A stretch of 64,000 bases of DNA from Trebonia sp963774945 (GCA_963774945.1 CAVZHA010000023.1:300604-364603); one strand, 5' to 3'. Positions 9,645 to 19,253 are shown, counted from the stretch's first letter. A program made the numbers and translations. The notes: a model not told the origin generated them from the sequence alone.

Positions 9645-10535
9645 ATGCGGGTGGCGACGTGGAACGTGAACTCTGTGAAGCAGCGGATGCCGAGGCTGCT
9701 GCCGTGGCTGGACCAGCGGAAGCCCGACGTAGTCTGCCTCCAGGAGACCAAGCTCGCCGATGACGCGTTCGGCGCGCTCCTCGGGGATGAGCTCGCCAGC
9801 CGGGGCTACGAGTTCGCCCTGTACGGCGAGGCGCGCTGGAACGGGGTGGCGATCCTGTCGCGGGTCGGGCTGGCCGACGTGGTGACCGGCATCGCGGGCG
9901 CGCCCGGCTTCCCCGATCCCGAGGCGCGCGCGGTGGCCGCGACCTGCGGCGGTATCCGGGTGTGGTCGCTGTACGTGCCCAACGGCCGCGAGCCCGACTC
10001 CGACCACTACCGCTACAAGCTGGCCTGGCTGGCGGCGCTGCAGAGCGTCGTCAGCGAGCGGCTCGCCGCAGGTGCCGACGTCCTGCTGTGCGGGGACATG
10101 AACATCGCCCCGGCCGACGCGGACGTGTTCGACCCGGCCGCCTACGTCGGCCAGACCCACGTCACCGCGCCCGAGCGGGCCGCGCTGGCCAGCCTGGAGG
10201 CGGCCGGCCTGCACGACGTCGTCCGGGACCACTGGCCGGACAAGCGCATCTTCACCTACTGGGATTATCGGGCCGGAATGTTCCACCAGGATCTCGGGAT
10301 GCGGATCGACCTGGCGCTCGCCAGCGACCCGGTGGCGGCCCGGGTGCGCGCGGCCTGGGTCGACCGGGAGGCCCGCAAGGGCACCGGGCCGAGCGACCAC
10401 GCACCGGTGATCGTCGACCTCGACGACGCGCCCGACGGCGACATCGGCCCCGTGGTCCCGCCGCCGTCCGCCCGCCCGGCCCGGCGCGGCCCGGTCCGAC
10501 TGCCGCAGGCCCCCGGCCCTCAGCAAGAGGGGTAA
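9645..10535 (+). CDS. xth: exodeoxyribonuclease III (AP endonuclease)
   Basis: Intact 296-residue member of the exonuclease/endonuclease/phosphatase superfamily. All ExoIII landmarks are present in order: ATWNVNSVKQR, the metal-binding Glu in VCLQETKL, GDMNIAPADADV, the HxW-type KRIFTYWDYRAGMFHQDLG, RIDLALAS and the catalytic GPSDHAPVIVD. It cleaves abasic sites in DNA base-excision repair. A proline-rich tail of about 35 residues after VIVDLDD extends past the usual family end. The start is the ATG at 9645. Confidence 0.92.
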   Translation: MRVATWNVNSVKQRMPRLLPWLDQRKPDVVCLQETKLADDAFGALLGDELASRGYEFALYGEARWNGVAILSRVGLADVVTGIAGAPGFPDPEARAVAATCGGIRVWSLYVPNGREPDSDHYRYKLAWLAALQSVVSERLAAGADVLLCGDMNIAPADADVFDPAAYVGQTHVTAPERAALASLEAAGLHDVVRDHWPDKRIFTYWDYRAGMFHQDLGMRIDLALASDPVAARVRAAWVDREARKGTGPSDHAPVIVDLDDAPDGDIGPVVPPPSARPARRGPVRLPQAPGPQQEG

Positions 10536-10602
10536 CGGCGCGACTACTACGGAATCGGGGCTACGCCGCCGTACCAAGCGACCTGGTCCGCGTCGGGCGT
10601 GC

Positions 10603-10985
10603 TTAGTCGTCGAAGACCTCGTTGGCGGTGCCGGCCGTGATGGCGCGGTCGAACCAGCGGTTCAGCTGGGCGGCGTCGGTGCAGGAGGTGACCTGCTGCC
10701 GCTGGTCGTTGGACGGGGCGAGGTGCCGGGCATCGAGAAGCTTCAGGACATCCTCGGCCTTGCCCTTGGCCTCGCCTTCGGCGATGCCCTGATCGTGGAT
10801 CCGCTCGACGAAGGTCTTCTCGTACTCGCTCGTGGTCATCATCGCCTCCAGGATCTGCCGTGCGGCATCGTTGGCCAGGTCCGGGCAGAGCACCACCAGG
10901 ACCGCCGCAGGGCATTTCGCGACGCGGCGGGCGGTGGTGACGTAGACCGGCCAGTCTGTGAACGCAAACAGTTGCCATCTAGCCG
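10603..10985 (-). pseudogene. C-terminal remnant of a large actinobacterial protein, 5' truncated
   Basis: Reading from about 10985 the frame gives WPVYVTTARRVAKCPAAVLV, then VLCPDLANDAARQILEAM and a helical tail ending TAGTANEVFDD. This resembles the back half of a family of about 280-300 residues, common and multi-copy in actinobacteria, in which a WPVY...CP...LLVVCPD core follows an Rpn-nuclease-like N-terminus. That N-terminal half is absent; the frame runs directly into the end of the cupin gene. An Rpn/PD-(D/E)XK link is my inference. Treated as a decayed fragment. Confidence 0.5.
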
Positions 10986-11372
10986 ATCTCCCGGCCGGTG
11001 GTGCTGTCGACGTGAGCGGGGATGTCCGCCCTGGTGGCGATCGCCTGTCGTCAGCGTCCCCGACGGCTCGAACATCAGGATCGAGCCGCCGGGTGACGAC
11101 GGCTTGTGCTCCACGCCCTGAGGGACCACGAAAATGTCCCCCGAGCGCAGGCTCACGGTCCGCTCACCATCGCCCTCGCGCAGCGCGATGTCGAATTGGC
11201 CGTCGATGACCAGGAAGAACTCATCGGTGTGGTCGTGCACGTGCCAGACGTGCTCGCCGCGGGCGTGGGCGACCCGGATGTCGTAGTCGTTAACCCGGCC
11301 GACGATCCGCGGGCTGTAGATGTCGCTGAAGGAGGCCAGTGCCTGGCTGAGGTTGGTGGGCGTGTCTGTCAT
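10979..11372 (-). CDS. single-domain cupin protein (one frameshift near 11030)
   Basis: About 130 residues after removing one surplus G near 11030, which restores the ending HVDSTTGREIG and a TAG at 10979. The cupin metal motif is HVWHVHDHTDEFFLVIDGQF and the second motif is GDIFVVPQGVEHKP, with metal-binding His residues at the expected places. Function is unknown; such proteins often bind small ligands or act as isomerases. It is divergent from the AraC-type regulator, which may control it. Confidence 0.75.
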
Positions 11373-11418
11373 GCGTTCATCATCAGTGACGCGAAGGCCC
11401 GGGTCTTGTACGTTCTTG

Positions 11419-11886
11419 ATGTGGACGCCGCGCTGCCCGGTCACTGTGGCCGGGCCTGAAACCCTGGAAACCCTGGACGCCGAGGCGAGACTGGCGCGGG
11501 TCGGAGAGCGGATCACCGGCCACCTGACCCCGATGGCGCCCCCGGTTCCCGTCCCGGAGCTGGGCGTCGCCTGGCAGTTGCGAGAGCTCCTCGATGCTCA
11601 CCTGGCCAGTCAGGTCAGCCTGGCCTGGGCGGCCGCCACGCTCGAGCGCAGCGTCCCGCATCTGGTGCGGAGCTTCACCCGCCAGTTCGGCCTGAGCCCG
11701 CACGCCTACGTGATCGGCCGCCGCATCGACGCCGCCCGCCGCCTCGTGCTCCGGGGCGGGGCGCCGGCCGACGTCGCCGCGGCCGTCGGCTTCCACGATC
11801 AGGCGCACTTCACCCGCCACATCAAGCGGCACACCGCCACCACCCCCGCCAGCTACGCGCACAGCCACATACGACGAGCCAGGTAA
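11419..11886 (+). CDS. AraC-family regulator, N-terminally short
   Basis: 155 residues. The last about 100 are a complete AraC DNA-binding domain with two helix-turn-helix units (SQVSLAWAAATLERSVPHLV, then ADVAAAVGFHDQAHFTRHIK). Family members of this type are usually about 270 residues with an N-terminal sensor domain; here only a short linker (ETLDAEARLARVGERITGHL) precedes the HTH, so the sensor part seems lost or hidden by a frameshift. The ATG at 11419 lacks a clear ribosome binding site. It is divergent from the cupin gene. Confidence 0.65.
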   Translation: MWTPRCPVTVAGPETLETLDAEARLARVGERITGHLTPMAPPVPVPELGVAWQLRELLDAHLASQVSLAWAAATLERSVPHLVRSFTRQFGLSPHAYVIGRRIDAARRLVLRGGAPADVAAAVGFHDQAHFTRHIKRHTATTPASYAHSHIRRAR

Positions 11887-11923
11887 CCGAACGCGCACGA
11901 GGGCGCAACCGTGTCCGGTGATC

Positions 11924-13013
11924 CTACGGATGGTCGATCACGACGTCGGCCGCCGTCTGCGGGGCGATGAACGCCCGCAGCCCGTCCGCCTCCGCCAGCA
12001 GCGCCCCCCGGTCCGCCGTCGGCAATGCGGCGAACGGCTGGATGCGCAGCTCCCGGTCGCGGAACTGCCAGGTCCCCTGCCAGCGGCCGTCGATCAGGAA
12101 GGTGCCGGCGGCCGCGCCGTTCCCCGGCGGAAGCGGCACCGGGCGGCGGTGCGGGATCACCCGGGTGCGATCGGCGTGTGACAGCAGCAGGTTGTCGTAT
12201 TCGGGCAGGAACCGAGGCGGCGCGGGCGTGTCCGCGGGCGGCCTCGGAGCATCCGGCAGGTCGTACACGAGCGCGCCTGCCTGCCCGCGGAATACCCGCA
12301 CCGGCAGCCGCTCGACCACCTCGCGGAGCCGGGTCAGCCCCGACCACGCCTGGACGTCGGCCACGCTGGCCGGCCCGAACGCGCCCAGATAGCGCAGCAC
12401 CAGCGCGTCGACCACCGCGTCGGCGGGCCCGGTACCGGGCGGCGCGCCCAGCCAGTCCGACAGCGGCGCCCAGGTCGCCGCGCCGCCCTTGCCCCAGACG
12501 CCCCGGGGCGGCACCTGGCACAGCACGAGATGAAGCGTGACCGCGTACCCGAGCGCCCGCGGCTCCGCGTCGGGCCAGCGCTCCGCCAGCAGCCGGCCCA
12601 GTTCGGCCCGGCTGCGCGGCCGTTCCGCCAGCAGCCGTCCGGCCTGGTCGAGCACGGCCGGGAGGTCCGCTCCGGCCGTCGCCGGCCCGGAAATTGGCGT
12701 TGAATTCGGCCGTCTGCAGCGACGTGAACAGCGCCGCCCAGTCCACCGCGTCGCGGGCCAGGACCAGGTGCACGGTGTTCCGCATCAGCTGCAGGCGCAC
12801 CACCTGACGATCCTCGGTCAGCGTCGCCAGCTCACCCGGCGCGAAGTCAAGCAGCCGGGTCCACAGTCCCACGTAGGGAGCGAGCGGTGCCTGGGACTGC
12901 ATCCCGGCCAGGTGCTCGATCGCGTCGATCGCCCGCGCCGGCGCGCGCTCGAGCAGATACTGACGCGCGAGCGTCGCCCGGTTAAGCGCCCGCTCGCTCA
13001 GCACGTCGGTCAC
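11924..13013 (-). CDS. winged-helix DNA-binding protein, YcaQ/AlkX-like
   Basis: About 362 residues after removing one surplus base near 12680. It belongs to the winged helix DNA-binding domain family (HTH_42; relatives of the interstrand-crosslink glycosylase YcaQ). The N-terminus RALNRATLARQYLLERA and HLAGMQSQAPLAPYVGLWTR are typical, as are LVRLQLMRNTVHLV, LLPEYDNLLLSHADRTRV and the ending GTWQFRDRELRIQPF. Some relatives unhook DNA crosslinks in producers of alkylating antibiotics; a repair role here is only possible. GTG 13013 overlaps the glycosyltransferase stop (GTGA), so it is coupled. Confidence 0.7.
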
Positions 13014-14278
13014 GAGCGGCCGTCGTCCAGGCCCACATCGCCGTCCAGGCCGGCTTCTTCGTCCACGGCGACCACGTCGTCCACGGCGACCACGTCGTCC
13101 ACGGCGACCACGTCGTCCACGGCGACCACGTCGTCCACGATGACGCTGCCCGACACGCGCGCCGCCTCCGCCAGCACCGCATCCCGGTACCCGGCCGGGA
13201 GCCGCTGAATGCGCGGCCCAACCCGGCACGATGCCACTTCCCCCGGCCCGAACGGCAGCGCGACCCCGGTCAGCGGCAGAATCCCGACGTCCGCCGCGAC
13301 ACCGTCGAAGCCCGCCAGATAATCGCGATCGACCGGACGGTCGGCGTCGTCGACCGGCACTCCGATCAGCAGCGCCGTCTCTCCCGAGGCGGTGCCCACC
13401 GCCACCCCGAACGCGGCCGCGCCGCTTGCCCGCGCGACCGCCGCCCGGTAATCGGGCCACAGCCCGTTCGCGCGGGTGTCGCCGGCTAGCCGGACCAGCT
13501 CGACGTCGCGCGCGGGCCACTTGCGCAGGAAGCGGTCCGCGTTCGCCCGCCCGGTCAGCCGGTTCTCGGCCGCGTTCCGCCGGTGCGGAAGGTGCAGGCC
13601 GTAGACGTCGGGCCGCAGCACGATCGGAATGCCGCTCGCGCAGACCCGGTAACCCCACTCGAGGTCGTCGTTCCCCCAGCCGCGAAAGCTCTCGTCGAAG
13701 TAGAGCCGGTCGGCAGCCACGGCGGCGGCGGGCACCGCGATCAGCCCGGTCCACGCGAACGCCCACGGAATGTTGTGCTCGACGCGGAACCGAGGGTCGG
13801 CCGGCCAGCCCGGCGCCGCGGCCATCTCCTGCAGCGCCGCCAGATGATCCTCGTACGGGCGCAGCTCGACCGAGTCGACGTCGCCACCGGTGTTGTTGTC
13901 GTAGCCCACGACCTGCCCGACTGCGCACACCCGCTGGCCGAACGCGAAGCAGTAGTCCCACAGGCGCTGCAACGCCTCCGGCGCCAGCATGGTGTCCGCG
14001 TCCATCTGGACGACGACCTCGCCGGTGGCGTTGCGCATGGCCAGGTTCCTGGCCCAGGGGATATGGAACTCGCGCGAGGAGCACACGGTCACGAGGTTGA
14101 GCCGATCGCGGAAACCGGAGCACATCGCGATCAGCTCGGTCGAGTACTCCATCGCGCCGATGACGACCTCGAAGTCGGCCGCGCTCATCGTCTGCCGCGC
14201 CAGCGCCTCGAGCGCGATCGCGAGGTTGTCCAAGCGCGCCTTGTACGGAATGCAAACGCTTAGCTTCACCCGCGCCAC
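13010..14278 (-). CDS. GT2-family glycosyltransferase with galactosyltransferase C-domain
   Basis: 422 residues, intact. The N-terminal GT-A domain has SVCIPYKARLDNLAIALEAL, the DxD-type VVVQMDADTML and, in the C-terminal part, GWGNDDLEWGYRVCASG, the galactosyltransferase signature that binds sugar nucleotide and metal. It probably transfers a hexose to a glycan or peptide acceptor in the cytosol. The last 60 residues end in an acidic tandem repeat of VDDVVA followed by Asp/Glu/Gly-rich sequence, an unusual tail for the family. It is coupled to the downstream winged-helix gene. Confidence 0.8.
   Translation of the reverse strand: MARVKLSVCIPYKARLDNLAIALEALARQTMSAADFEVVIGAMEYSTELIAMCSGFRDRLNLVTVCSSREFHIPWARNLAMRNATGEVVVQMDADTMLAPEALQRLWDYCFAFGQRVCAVGQVVGYDNNTGGDVDSVELRPYEDHLAALQEMAAAPGWPADPRFRVEHNIPWAFAWTGLIAVPAAAVAADRLYFDESFRGWGNDDLEWGYRVCASGIPIVLRPDVYGLHLPHRRNAAENRLTGRANADRFLRKWPARDVELVRLAGDTRANGLWPDYRAAVARASGAAAFGVAVGTASGETALLIGVPVDDADRPVDRDYLAGFDGVAADVGILPLTGVALPFGPGEVASCRVGPRIQRLPAGYRDAVLAEAARVSGSVIVDDVVAVDDVVAVDDVVAVDDVVAVDEEAGLDGDVGLDDGRS
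13061..13138. repeat. 18-bp tandem repeat inside glycosyltransferase gene
   Basis: About 4.3 copies of an 18-base unit (GTCCACGGCGACCACGTC on the plus strand), nearly perfect, encoding (VDDVVA)n in the C-terminal tail. Copy-number change would keep the frame and vary tail length. Confidence 0.9.
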
Positions 14279-14327
14279 AATAACCTCAACCCGTCATCCC
14301 GCGTTGGCCGCCGCTGAAGGCCAAGCG

Positions 14328-15167
14328 TCAGGCGATCTTGCGCGCGACCCCGCCCAGGCTGATGTCCGACGGGTCCGCCGCCGCCGTACCGGTCTCAGGA
14401 CGCCACGCGTGCTTGGGCACCAGCCCCGGCTCGACCAGCTCGAAGTCGCCGAAGAACCCGCGGATCTCCGCCGCGCTGCGCGCCTTGATCGGCTGGCCGG
14501 CCTTCTGGTACACGTCCTTCGCCCGCGCGGCGGCCTCCTTGTCGGGCAGCAGCTCCTGGCAGATGGTGGTCAGCACCAGGTAGCTGCCCGGTGCCAGCGC
14601 GTCCCGCAGGGCGGCGGCGACCGCGGCCGGATCGTCCTCGTCGGTGACGAAGTGCATGATGGCCAGCAGCAGAATCGCGACCGGACGGCCGAAGTCGAGG
14701 TGCCCGCGGATCACCGGGTTCGCCAGCAGCTCGTCCGGACGGCGGATGTCGGCCTGGACGACGACGCTCTGGTCGGGGGTGGCGAGCAGGGCGTTGCCGT
14801 GCGCCACGACCACCGGGTCGTAGTCGACGTAGGCGACGTGCGACCGCGGGTTGATCTCGTGCGCCACCTCGTGGACGGCGCCCTGCGTGGGCAGGCCGAC
14901 CCCGATGTCGAGGAACTGGTCGATCCCGGCCTCGGCGGTGAGGAACCGAACCGCCCGGCGCAGGAAGCGGCGGTTCTCAACCGCGGACCGGCGCTGCCCC
15001 GGCATCTGGGTGAGCACCTTCTCGGCCGCGACCCGGTCCGCCTCGAAGTTGTCCTTGCCGCCCAGCCAGTAGTCGTAGATCCGGGCCACGTTGGCCGTTG
15101 TCGTGTCGATCTCCGGCGAGACGTGGCCGGGCTCGGCCTTGGTCCACTGCATCCCTGAGGACGTCAT
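14328..15167 (-). CDS. S-adenosyl methyltransferase (Methyltransf_19/DUF574) copy 1
   Basis: 279 residues of the actinobacterial Methyltransf_19 family. Diagnostic strings are NVARIYDYWLGGKDNFEADR, RFLRRAVRFLTAEAGIDQFL, DIGVGLPTQGAVHEVA (SAM-binding) and HVAYVDYDPVVVAHGNALL. These proteins are expanded in actinomycetes and their substrates are mostly unknown. ATG at 15167. A second copy lies at 19856-20674 in the same orientation; the two share layout but differ throughout, so this is not a recent duplication. Confidence 0.85.
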   Translation of the reverse strand: MTSSGMQWTKAEPGHVSPEIDTTTANVARIYDYWLGGKDNFEADRVAAEKVLTQMPGQRRSAVENRRFLRRAVRFLTAEAGIDQFLDIGVGLPTQGAVHEVAHEINPRSHVAYVDYDPVVVAHGNALLATPDQSVVVQADIRRPDELLANPVIRGHLDFGRPVAILLLAIMHFVTDEDDPAAVAAALRDALAPGSYLVLTTICQELLPDKEAAARAKDVYQKAGQPIKARSAAEIRGFFGDFELVEPGLVPKHAWRPETGTAAADPSDISLGGVARKIA

Positions 15168-15315
15168 GAGCTAAAAGTACTTCTTGTCGGCCATTGCGTC
15201 GTGCCTATTGTGCAGCGCGGCACCGCGCCCAGTCCGCAGACCGGGCACGATGCCGCGCCACGTTTCCGCCGTCATGACCTGAGGCAGTGCCCAGCGGCGG
15301 CGGGAGGGGCAGTGG

Positions 15316-15471
15316 TCAGTAGTAGTGCCGACGGCCGCCGACCGCGTGGCCGACCATGCCGAGCAGCGCGAGGGCCAGGCCGATCAGCAGCACGATGATG
15401 CCGATGGTCCACAGGATCGCGATCTTGACCACGAATCCGATAATGAGAAGAACGATGCCGAGAATAATCAT
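15316..15471 (-). CDS. small two-segment membrane protein
   Basis: 51 residues, almost wholly hydrophobic (MIILGIVLLIIGFVVKIAIL, then WTIGIIVLLIGLALALLGM), ending in a polar VGGRRHYY. It looks like the short DUF6131-type membrane proteins common in actinobacteria. ATG 15471 has an ideal AGGAG site seven bases upstream, which argues against the longer in-frame extension. Function unknown. Confidence 0.7.
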   Translation of the reverse strand: MIILGIVLLIIGFVVKIAILWTIGIIVLLIGLALALLGMVGHAVGGRRHYY

Positions 15472-15631
15472 GGGAAGCTCCTGACAGCTCGCCGGTCCCT
15501 GGCCGAACCGCGTTGCACGGTGCGCCTGAAGCAGGGTGCTCAGGCTCCGCCCAACTGCCCTGGCCGTCACGACTCAAACAACGCCGGCGCGGCCAGCGGC
15601 GGGCCGGCCGTCGGCCCGTAGGATGCGTCCC

Positions 15632-16820
15632 ATGCCGGACGACCAGCCTCGCCCCGAGCCGTTCAACCCGAAGGCCGGCGCCGATGCGCTCGCGGACCTC
15701 CGCGCGCGCCTGCGCGCGACGCGCTGGCCGGACGCGCCCGAGGAGGCCGGCTGGTCGCTCGGGACCGACCTGGGCTACCTCCGCGAGCTGGTCGCGTACT
15801 GGGCGGACGAGTTCGACTGGCCCGCCCAGGAGGCGGCCCTCGCCCGGCTGCCCCGCTTCCGGGTGACGCTGGGCGGCCTCGGGATCCACTTCGTGCACGC
15901 CAGGGCGGCCACGTCAACCGGGCAGACCGCGACGGCCGGCCCCGCCCTCGCGCTGGTGCTGAGCCACGGCTGGCCCGACTCGTTCTGGCGCTACGCGAAG
16001 GTCATCCCGCTGCTCACCGACCCCGCCGCGCACGGGGCCGATCCGGCCGACGCGTTCGACGTGGTCGTGCCGGACATGCCCGGCTACGGCTACTCCGACC
16101 GCCCGCCCGGCCCGCCGCTCGACTCGATCGCGGTGGCCGGCCTGTGGGCCGAGCTGATGGCCGTCCTCGGCTACCGGAGGTTCGGCGCGGCCGGCGGCGA
16201 CATCGGCAGCGGGGTCAGCCGCTACCTCGGGCTCGACCATCCCGCCGGGACGGTGGCGGTGCACCGCACCGACGCGGGCGTGCCCGTCTTCGCGGGCGAC
16301 CCGGCCGGCCTCGCGCCCGAGGAGCGCGCCTGGTTCCAGGCCATCGCCGGCCTGGGGCGCGGCCGAGGGCGCGTACGCCGCCATGCACCGCACCAAGCCG
16401 CAGACCGCCGCCTTCGGCCTGACCGACTCGCCGGTCGGGCTGGCCGCGTGGATCGTCGAGAAGCTCCGCGCCTGGAGCGACTGCGACGGCGACGTCGAGC
16501 GGCGCTTCAGCAAGGACGAGATCCTCACCAACGTCACGCTGTACTGGCTCACCGGGACGATCGGCTCGTCGATGCGCATGTACAACGCCAACGCCGCGAT
16601 CCCGCCCGCGCAGCACGCCCGCCGGGTCGAGGTGCCGTCCGGCTTCGCGCTCTTCCCGGCCGACATCACCCGCCCGCCGACGGCCTGGCTCGAGCGCACG
16701 GCCAACGTCGCCCGGGTGACCGAGATGCCGCGCGGCGGCCACTTCGCGGCGTTCGAGGAACCCGAGCTCTACGCGGCCGAGCTGCGCGAGTTCTTCCGCC
16801 CCTACCGCGCGATCAGGTAA
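15632..16820 (+). CDS. epoxide hydrolase (EHN/alpha-beta hydrolase), one frameshift
   Basis: About 395 residues after removing one surplus base near 16358. It has the N-terminal EHN lid region (LRARLRATRWPDAP, DLGYLRELVAYWADEFDW) and the alpha/beta hydrolase core: oxyanion HGWPDSFWRY, DMPGYGYSDRP, nucleophile Asp in AAGGDIGSGVSR, and the terminal His in MPRGGHFAAFEEPEL. It opens epoxides with water through an ester intermediate. It resembles the intact epoxide hydrolase at 35913-37115 in layout. Start ATG 15632. Confidence 0.8.
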
Positions 16821-16989
16821 AGCCGACGTTAAGGAAAAAGTGCCCGAGCCGAACGTTTCCGACGCCGCCGCCCGCCCAGTGCACGAGCCGCGCCAAGAGG
16901 ATGATGGCGACAATGCACACCACCAGCCAGAAGAAGAAAATGACAATCCCGGGTATCGCGTACCCGCCAATTGTTCTCGCTCGAACCAT
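16813..16989 (-). CDS. short single-span membrane protein
   Basis: 58 residues with one strong membrane helix (IPGIVIFFFWLVVCIVAIIL), then LARLVHWAGGG. The ATG at 16989 has only a weak G-rich ribosome site. Its 3' end overlaps the last bases of the convergent epoxide hydrolase gene. Support is the unbroken hydrophobic segment in otherwise charged, GC-rich surroundings, and the position next to dispersed-element copy B. Unrecognised; could be chance. Confidence 0.45.
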   Translation of the reverse strand: MVRARTIGGYAIPGIVIFFFWLVVCIVAIILLARLVHWAGGGVGNVRLGHFFLNVGFT

Positions 16990-17036
16990 GGCCCCCGGCT
17001 ACCCGGACCCGCCCGAAATATTCCGTCATGAGAAAA

Positions 17037-17066
17037 ACCAAAATCTTTATCTCGAACGGTCCGTGC
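17037..17066 (+). repeat. dispersed CGAACGG element, copy B
   Basis: AAAATCTTTATCTCGAACGG followed by TCCGTG. Nearly identical to copy C over the first 20 bases. It lies about 48 bases upstream of the minus-strand start at 16989. Confidence 0.55.
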
Positions 17067-17283
17067 CCGCCGCCCCGTTAGCCCGCCACAACCACCTCCC
17101 GCGTGGCCGGCCCGATACGGGCCCCGCCGCACCCGCCGACCATCGCCACCGGCCGTCTGGGCTGCTGCACTATGTACTCGCGGGTGCGGATGTGTTTGCC
17201 GGAGTTGTAAGGTATCGCCGGTTTCTGTACGGTTTGCTGGAGGCCGAGGCGCCGGTGCGGCCGATTCCATGAAAGGTCACCTG

Positions 17284-18576
17284 ATGTCTACTGACGCGCC
17301 CGCGTCCGGTCCTGATCCCGCGCCCCTGCCAGACGCCGAGGATGCCAAGGATGCCCCGCTCAGCGGGCCGACTGAAACCGTCAGCGGGCCGGGTGCCGTC
17401 GAGGCTGCTTCCGGTGCGGATGTCCCGTTCGCCGCGGCTGAGCAGCCGTTCGCGCCAGTCGCTCCGCCACCACCGCCGAGGCGGCGGCGCAGGCCGCCGA
17501 AGTGGCTGCTGCTGGGCGTTGGCGCGGTCCTGGCGGTCGCCCTTGTCGCCGGTCTCATCGTCTGGCAGCCGTGGAGCCCGCGACCGATCGCCCCGGTATC
17601 GCTCACCGCCGAGTCACCGACCGGAACGAGCGTGCGGTTGTCCTGGCCGGCCCCGAGCGGCGGGGCGACGCCAGACCAGTACGTCATCCTGCGCGGCGGT
17701 GCGCAGGTGGCGGAGGTCCCGGGCGATCAGAGATCGTGGACCAACACGGGCCTGCGGCCCGGTGACAAGTTCCGGTACGAGGTCGCGACGCGAGGCGGCG
17801 GCTGGCAGTCCGGGCCGTCGCCGGTCGCGACGGTGACCACGATCGCCCCGAGCCCGGTCGGCCTCAAGGTCGCGTCGACCTACACGAGCGCGACGCTGAC
17901 CTGGAAGTCGTCGCCGCTCGGCCCGGCGCCGGACAAGTACGTGGTCTACGACCAGGGCGAACGGGCGGCGACGGTTGACGGCGCGACCACGTCGTACGTC
18001 CAGCGTGGGCTAACGCAGGGCACTGCCTTCCAGTACACGGTTGTCGCGGAGTGGGGGACGGTCTCGTCCGCGCCGTCCGCGACCGACGCAGGGACGACCC
18101 GCTCGGCGCCACTCGACAACCTGCAGAATGCGATCGTCACGACGACAAGCATTCCGAGTAACGCGACCGGGGGCACCGTGGGCAAGGCGTTCCCGACGTC
18201 GTGGAACTTCACACCGCAGTGCTCCGCGAACGCCTGCACGATGACCGTTAACCTCGTCGTTCCCGGTCCTGGGGAGCGGGGGTTCCCGCTGACAGTCAAG
18301 GTCACCCCGTCCGGTGCCGACTACGCCGGCAGTGCCCAGGCGAAATTCGCGGAGTGCAGCGGGACCGTGACCACTGACGCCATCAAGGTCACCCTCGTCC
18401 CTGACAAGAGCCAGATAACCAACGGGCAGTGGGGCCACTGGACTGGCACGGTGGTCGCCTCGGCGCCGTACATCAACCTCAACAACGGCTACTACTGCCC
18501 ATCGGCGAACTGGGACTTCAAGGTGTCCTCGGGCGGCGCAGGCAGCACAGGCGCGACCGGCGGCTCCGCACTCTAA
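17284..18576 (+). CDS. membrane-anchored fibronectin type III protein
   Basis: About 430 residues: an acidic, Pro/Ala-rich cytoplasmic N-terminus of about 70 residues, a basic stop RRRRRPPK, one membrane helix (WLLLGVGAVLAVALVAGLIV), then an extracellular part with two fibronectin type III repeats (PVSLTAESPTGTSVRLSWPA and PVGLKVASTYTSATLTWKSS begin them) and a C-terminal beta-rich domain with two Cys pairs. A surface or adhesion role is likely but unproven. ATG 17284 is preferred over ATG 17269 because AAAGGT lies at the right distance only for the former. Confidence 0.75.
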   Translation: MSTDAPASGPDPAPLPDAEDAKDAPLSGPTETVSGPGAVEAASGADVPFAAAEQPFAPVAPPPPPRRRRRPPKWLLLGVGAVLAVALVAGLIVWQPWSPRPIAPVSLTAESPTGTSVRLSWPAPSGGATPDQYVILRGGAQVAEVPGDQRSWTNTGLRPGDKFRYEVATRGGGWQSGPSPVATVTTIAPSPVGLKVASTYTSATLTWKSSPLGPAPDKYVVYDQGERAATVDGATTSYVQRGLTQGTAFQYTVVAEWGTVSSAPSATDAGTTRSAPLDNLQNAIVTTTSIPSNATGGTVGKAFPTSWNFTPQCSANACTMTVNLVVPGPGERGFPLTVKVTPSGADYAGSAQAKFAECSGTVTTDAIKVTLVPDKSQITNGQWGHWTGTVVASAPYINLNNGYYCPSANWDFKVSSGGAGSTGATGGSAL

Positions 18577-18884
18577 AACACACACCCGCTCGCGGTGGCG
18601 CCCGCCGCCCCGGCTGGCTCTAAGCCCCCCCGAGCACCTCTCGGGACCGACGGGCGTAGCCGACGGGTGCCATCCGTTGACGGCGGCCGGCCATCCACCC
18701 ACCGTCCTCTTCGCCACCACGCGCAACAAGCCGGTCGAAGATAGAGGCTAGCGTGGGTACTTCGGGTCGCGGGGTGCCCCCAGCGGCACACGATGACGCC
18801 CCCGACAGGAAAACGCGCCCCCCAACGGAACACAATCATGGCTCCCGCCCGGAATGGCTCGCCGGGGGTCTGCGAACCACGGTG
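18577..18884. other. gene-free gap
   Basis: I see no supported gene, RNA or regulatory site in these 308 bases, only GC-rich antisense-type open frames. Two converging genes end at its edges. Confidence 0.4.
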
Positions 18885-19154
18885 CTAGGCGTGCATCGCG
18901 ACCTCATAGGCTTCGAGGTCCGGCTGCGTCAGCCCGGTCGCCGCGCGCCCTTGGTCCTGGACGCCGGCCGGCATCTGCTCGCGGGTCTCCCACAGCGAGA
19001 TGATCATGACCTTGCCGGTCTCGGCGCTGGTCAGTACGTAGAACCCCTTGAACCCAGGCTGCTCGCTGGCGCCCGGAAGCTGCTGTTGGGCAAGGCCGAT
19101 GAAGTCGTCGAACCCCTGAGGTCCGGCCTGGGCGGTAATCACGCGTGCGAACAT
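18885..19154 (-). CDS. antibiotic-biosynthesis-monooxygenase-type (ABM) small protein
   Basis: 89 residues of dimeric ferredoxin-like fold: MFARVITAQAGPQGFDDFIG, FKGFYVLTSAETGKVMIISL and WETREQMPAG are typical of ABM-domain proteins, which oxidise quinol-type substrates without cofactor or act as small stress proteins. It is divergent from a MarR regulator across a near-perfect palindrome, so it is probably that regulator's target. Confidence 0.7.
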   Translation of the reverse strand: MFARVITAQAGPQGFDDFIGLAQQQLPGASEQPGFKGFYVLTSAETGKVMIISLWETREQMPAGVQDQGRAATGLTQPDLEAYEVAMHA

Positions 19155-19253
19155 CCTGCTCTCCTGCGAGGTCGCGAAGGGTGCCGGTGATTCTGGCGCT
19201 GGCTGGTGCCCAGCCGAGCCACGCGGCCGGACCTTGACAAGGTTCGCATATAG

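Noticed and set aside
13061..13138. CRISPR-like repeat array
   Set aside because: The 18-base units are contiguous with no spacers and lie inside a coding frame.
11853..14255. One 800-residue minus-strand protein
   Set aside because: It is the shifted frame of the glycosyltransferase run into the winged-helix gene. The two separate genes have clear families and overlapping start and stop.
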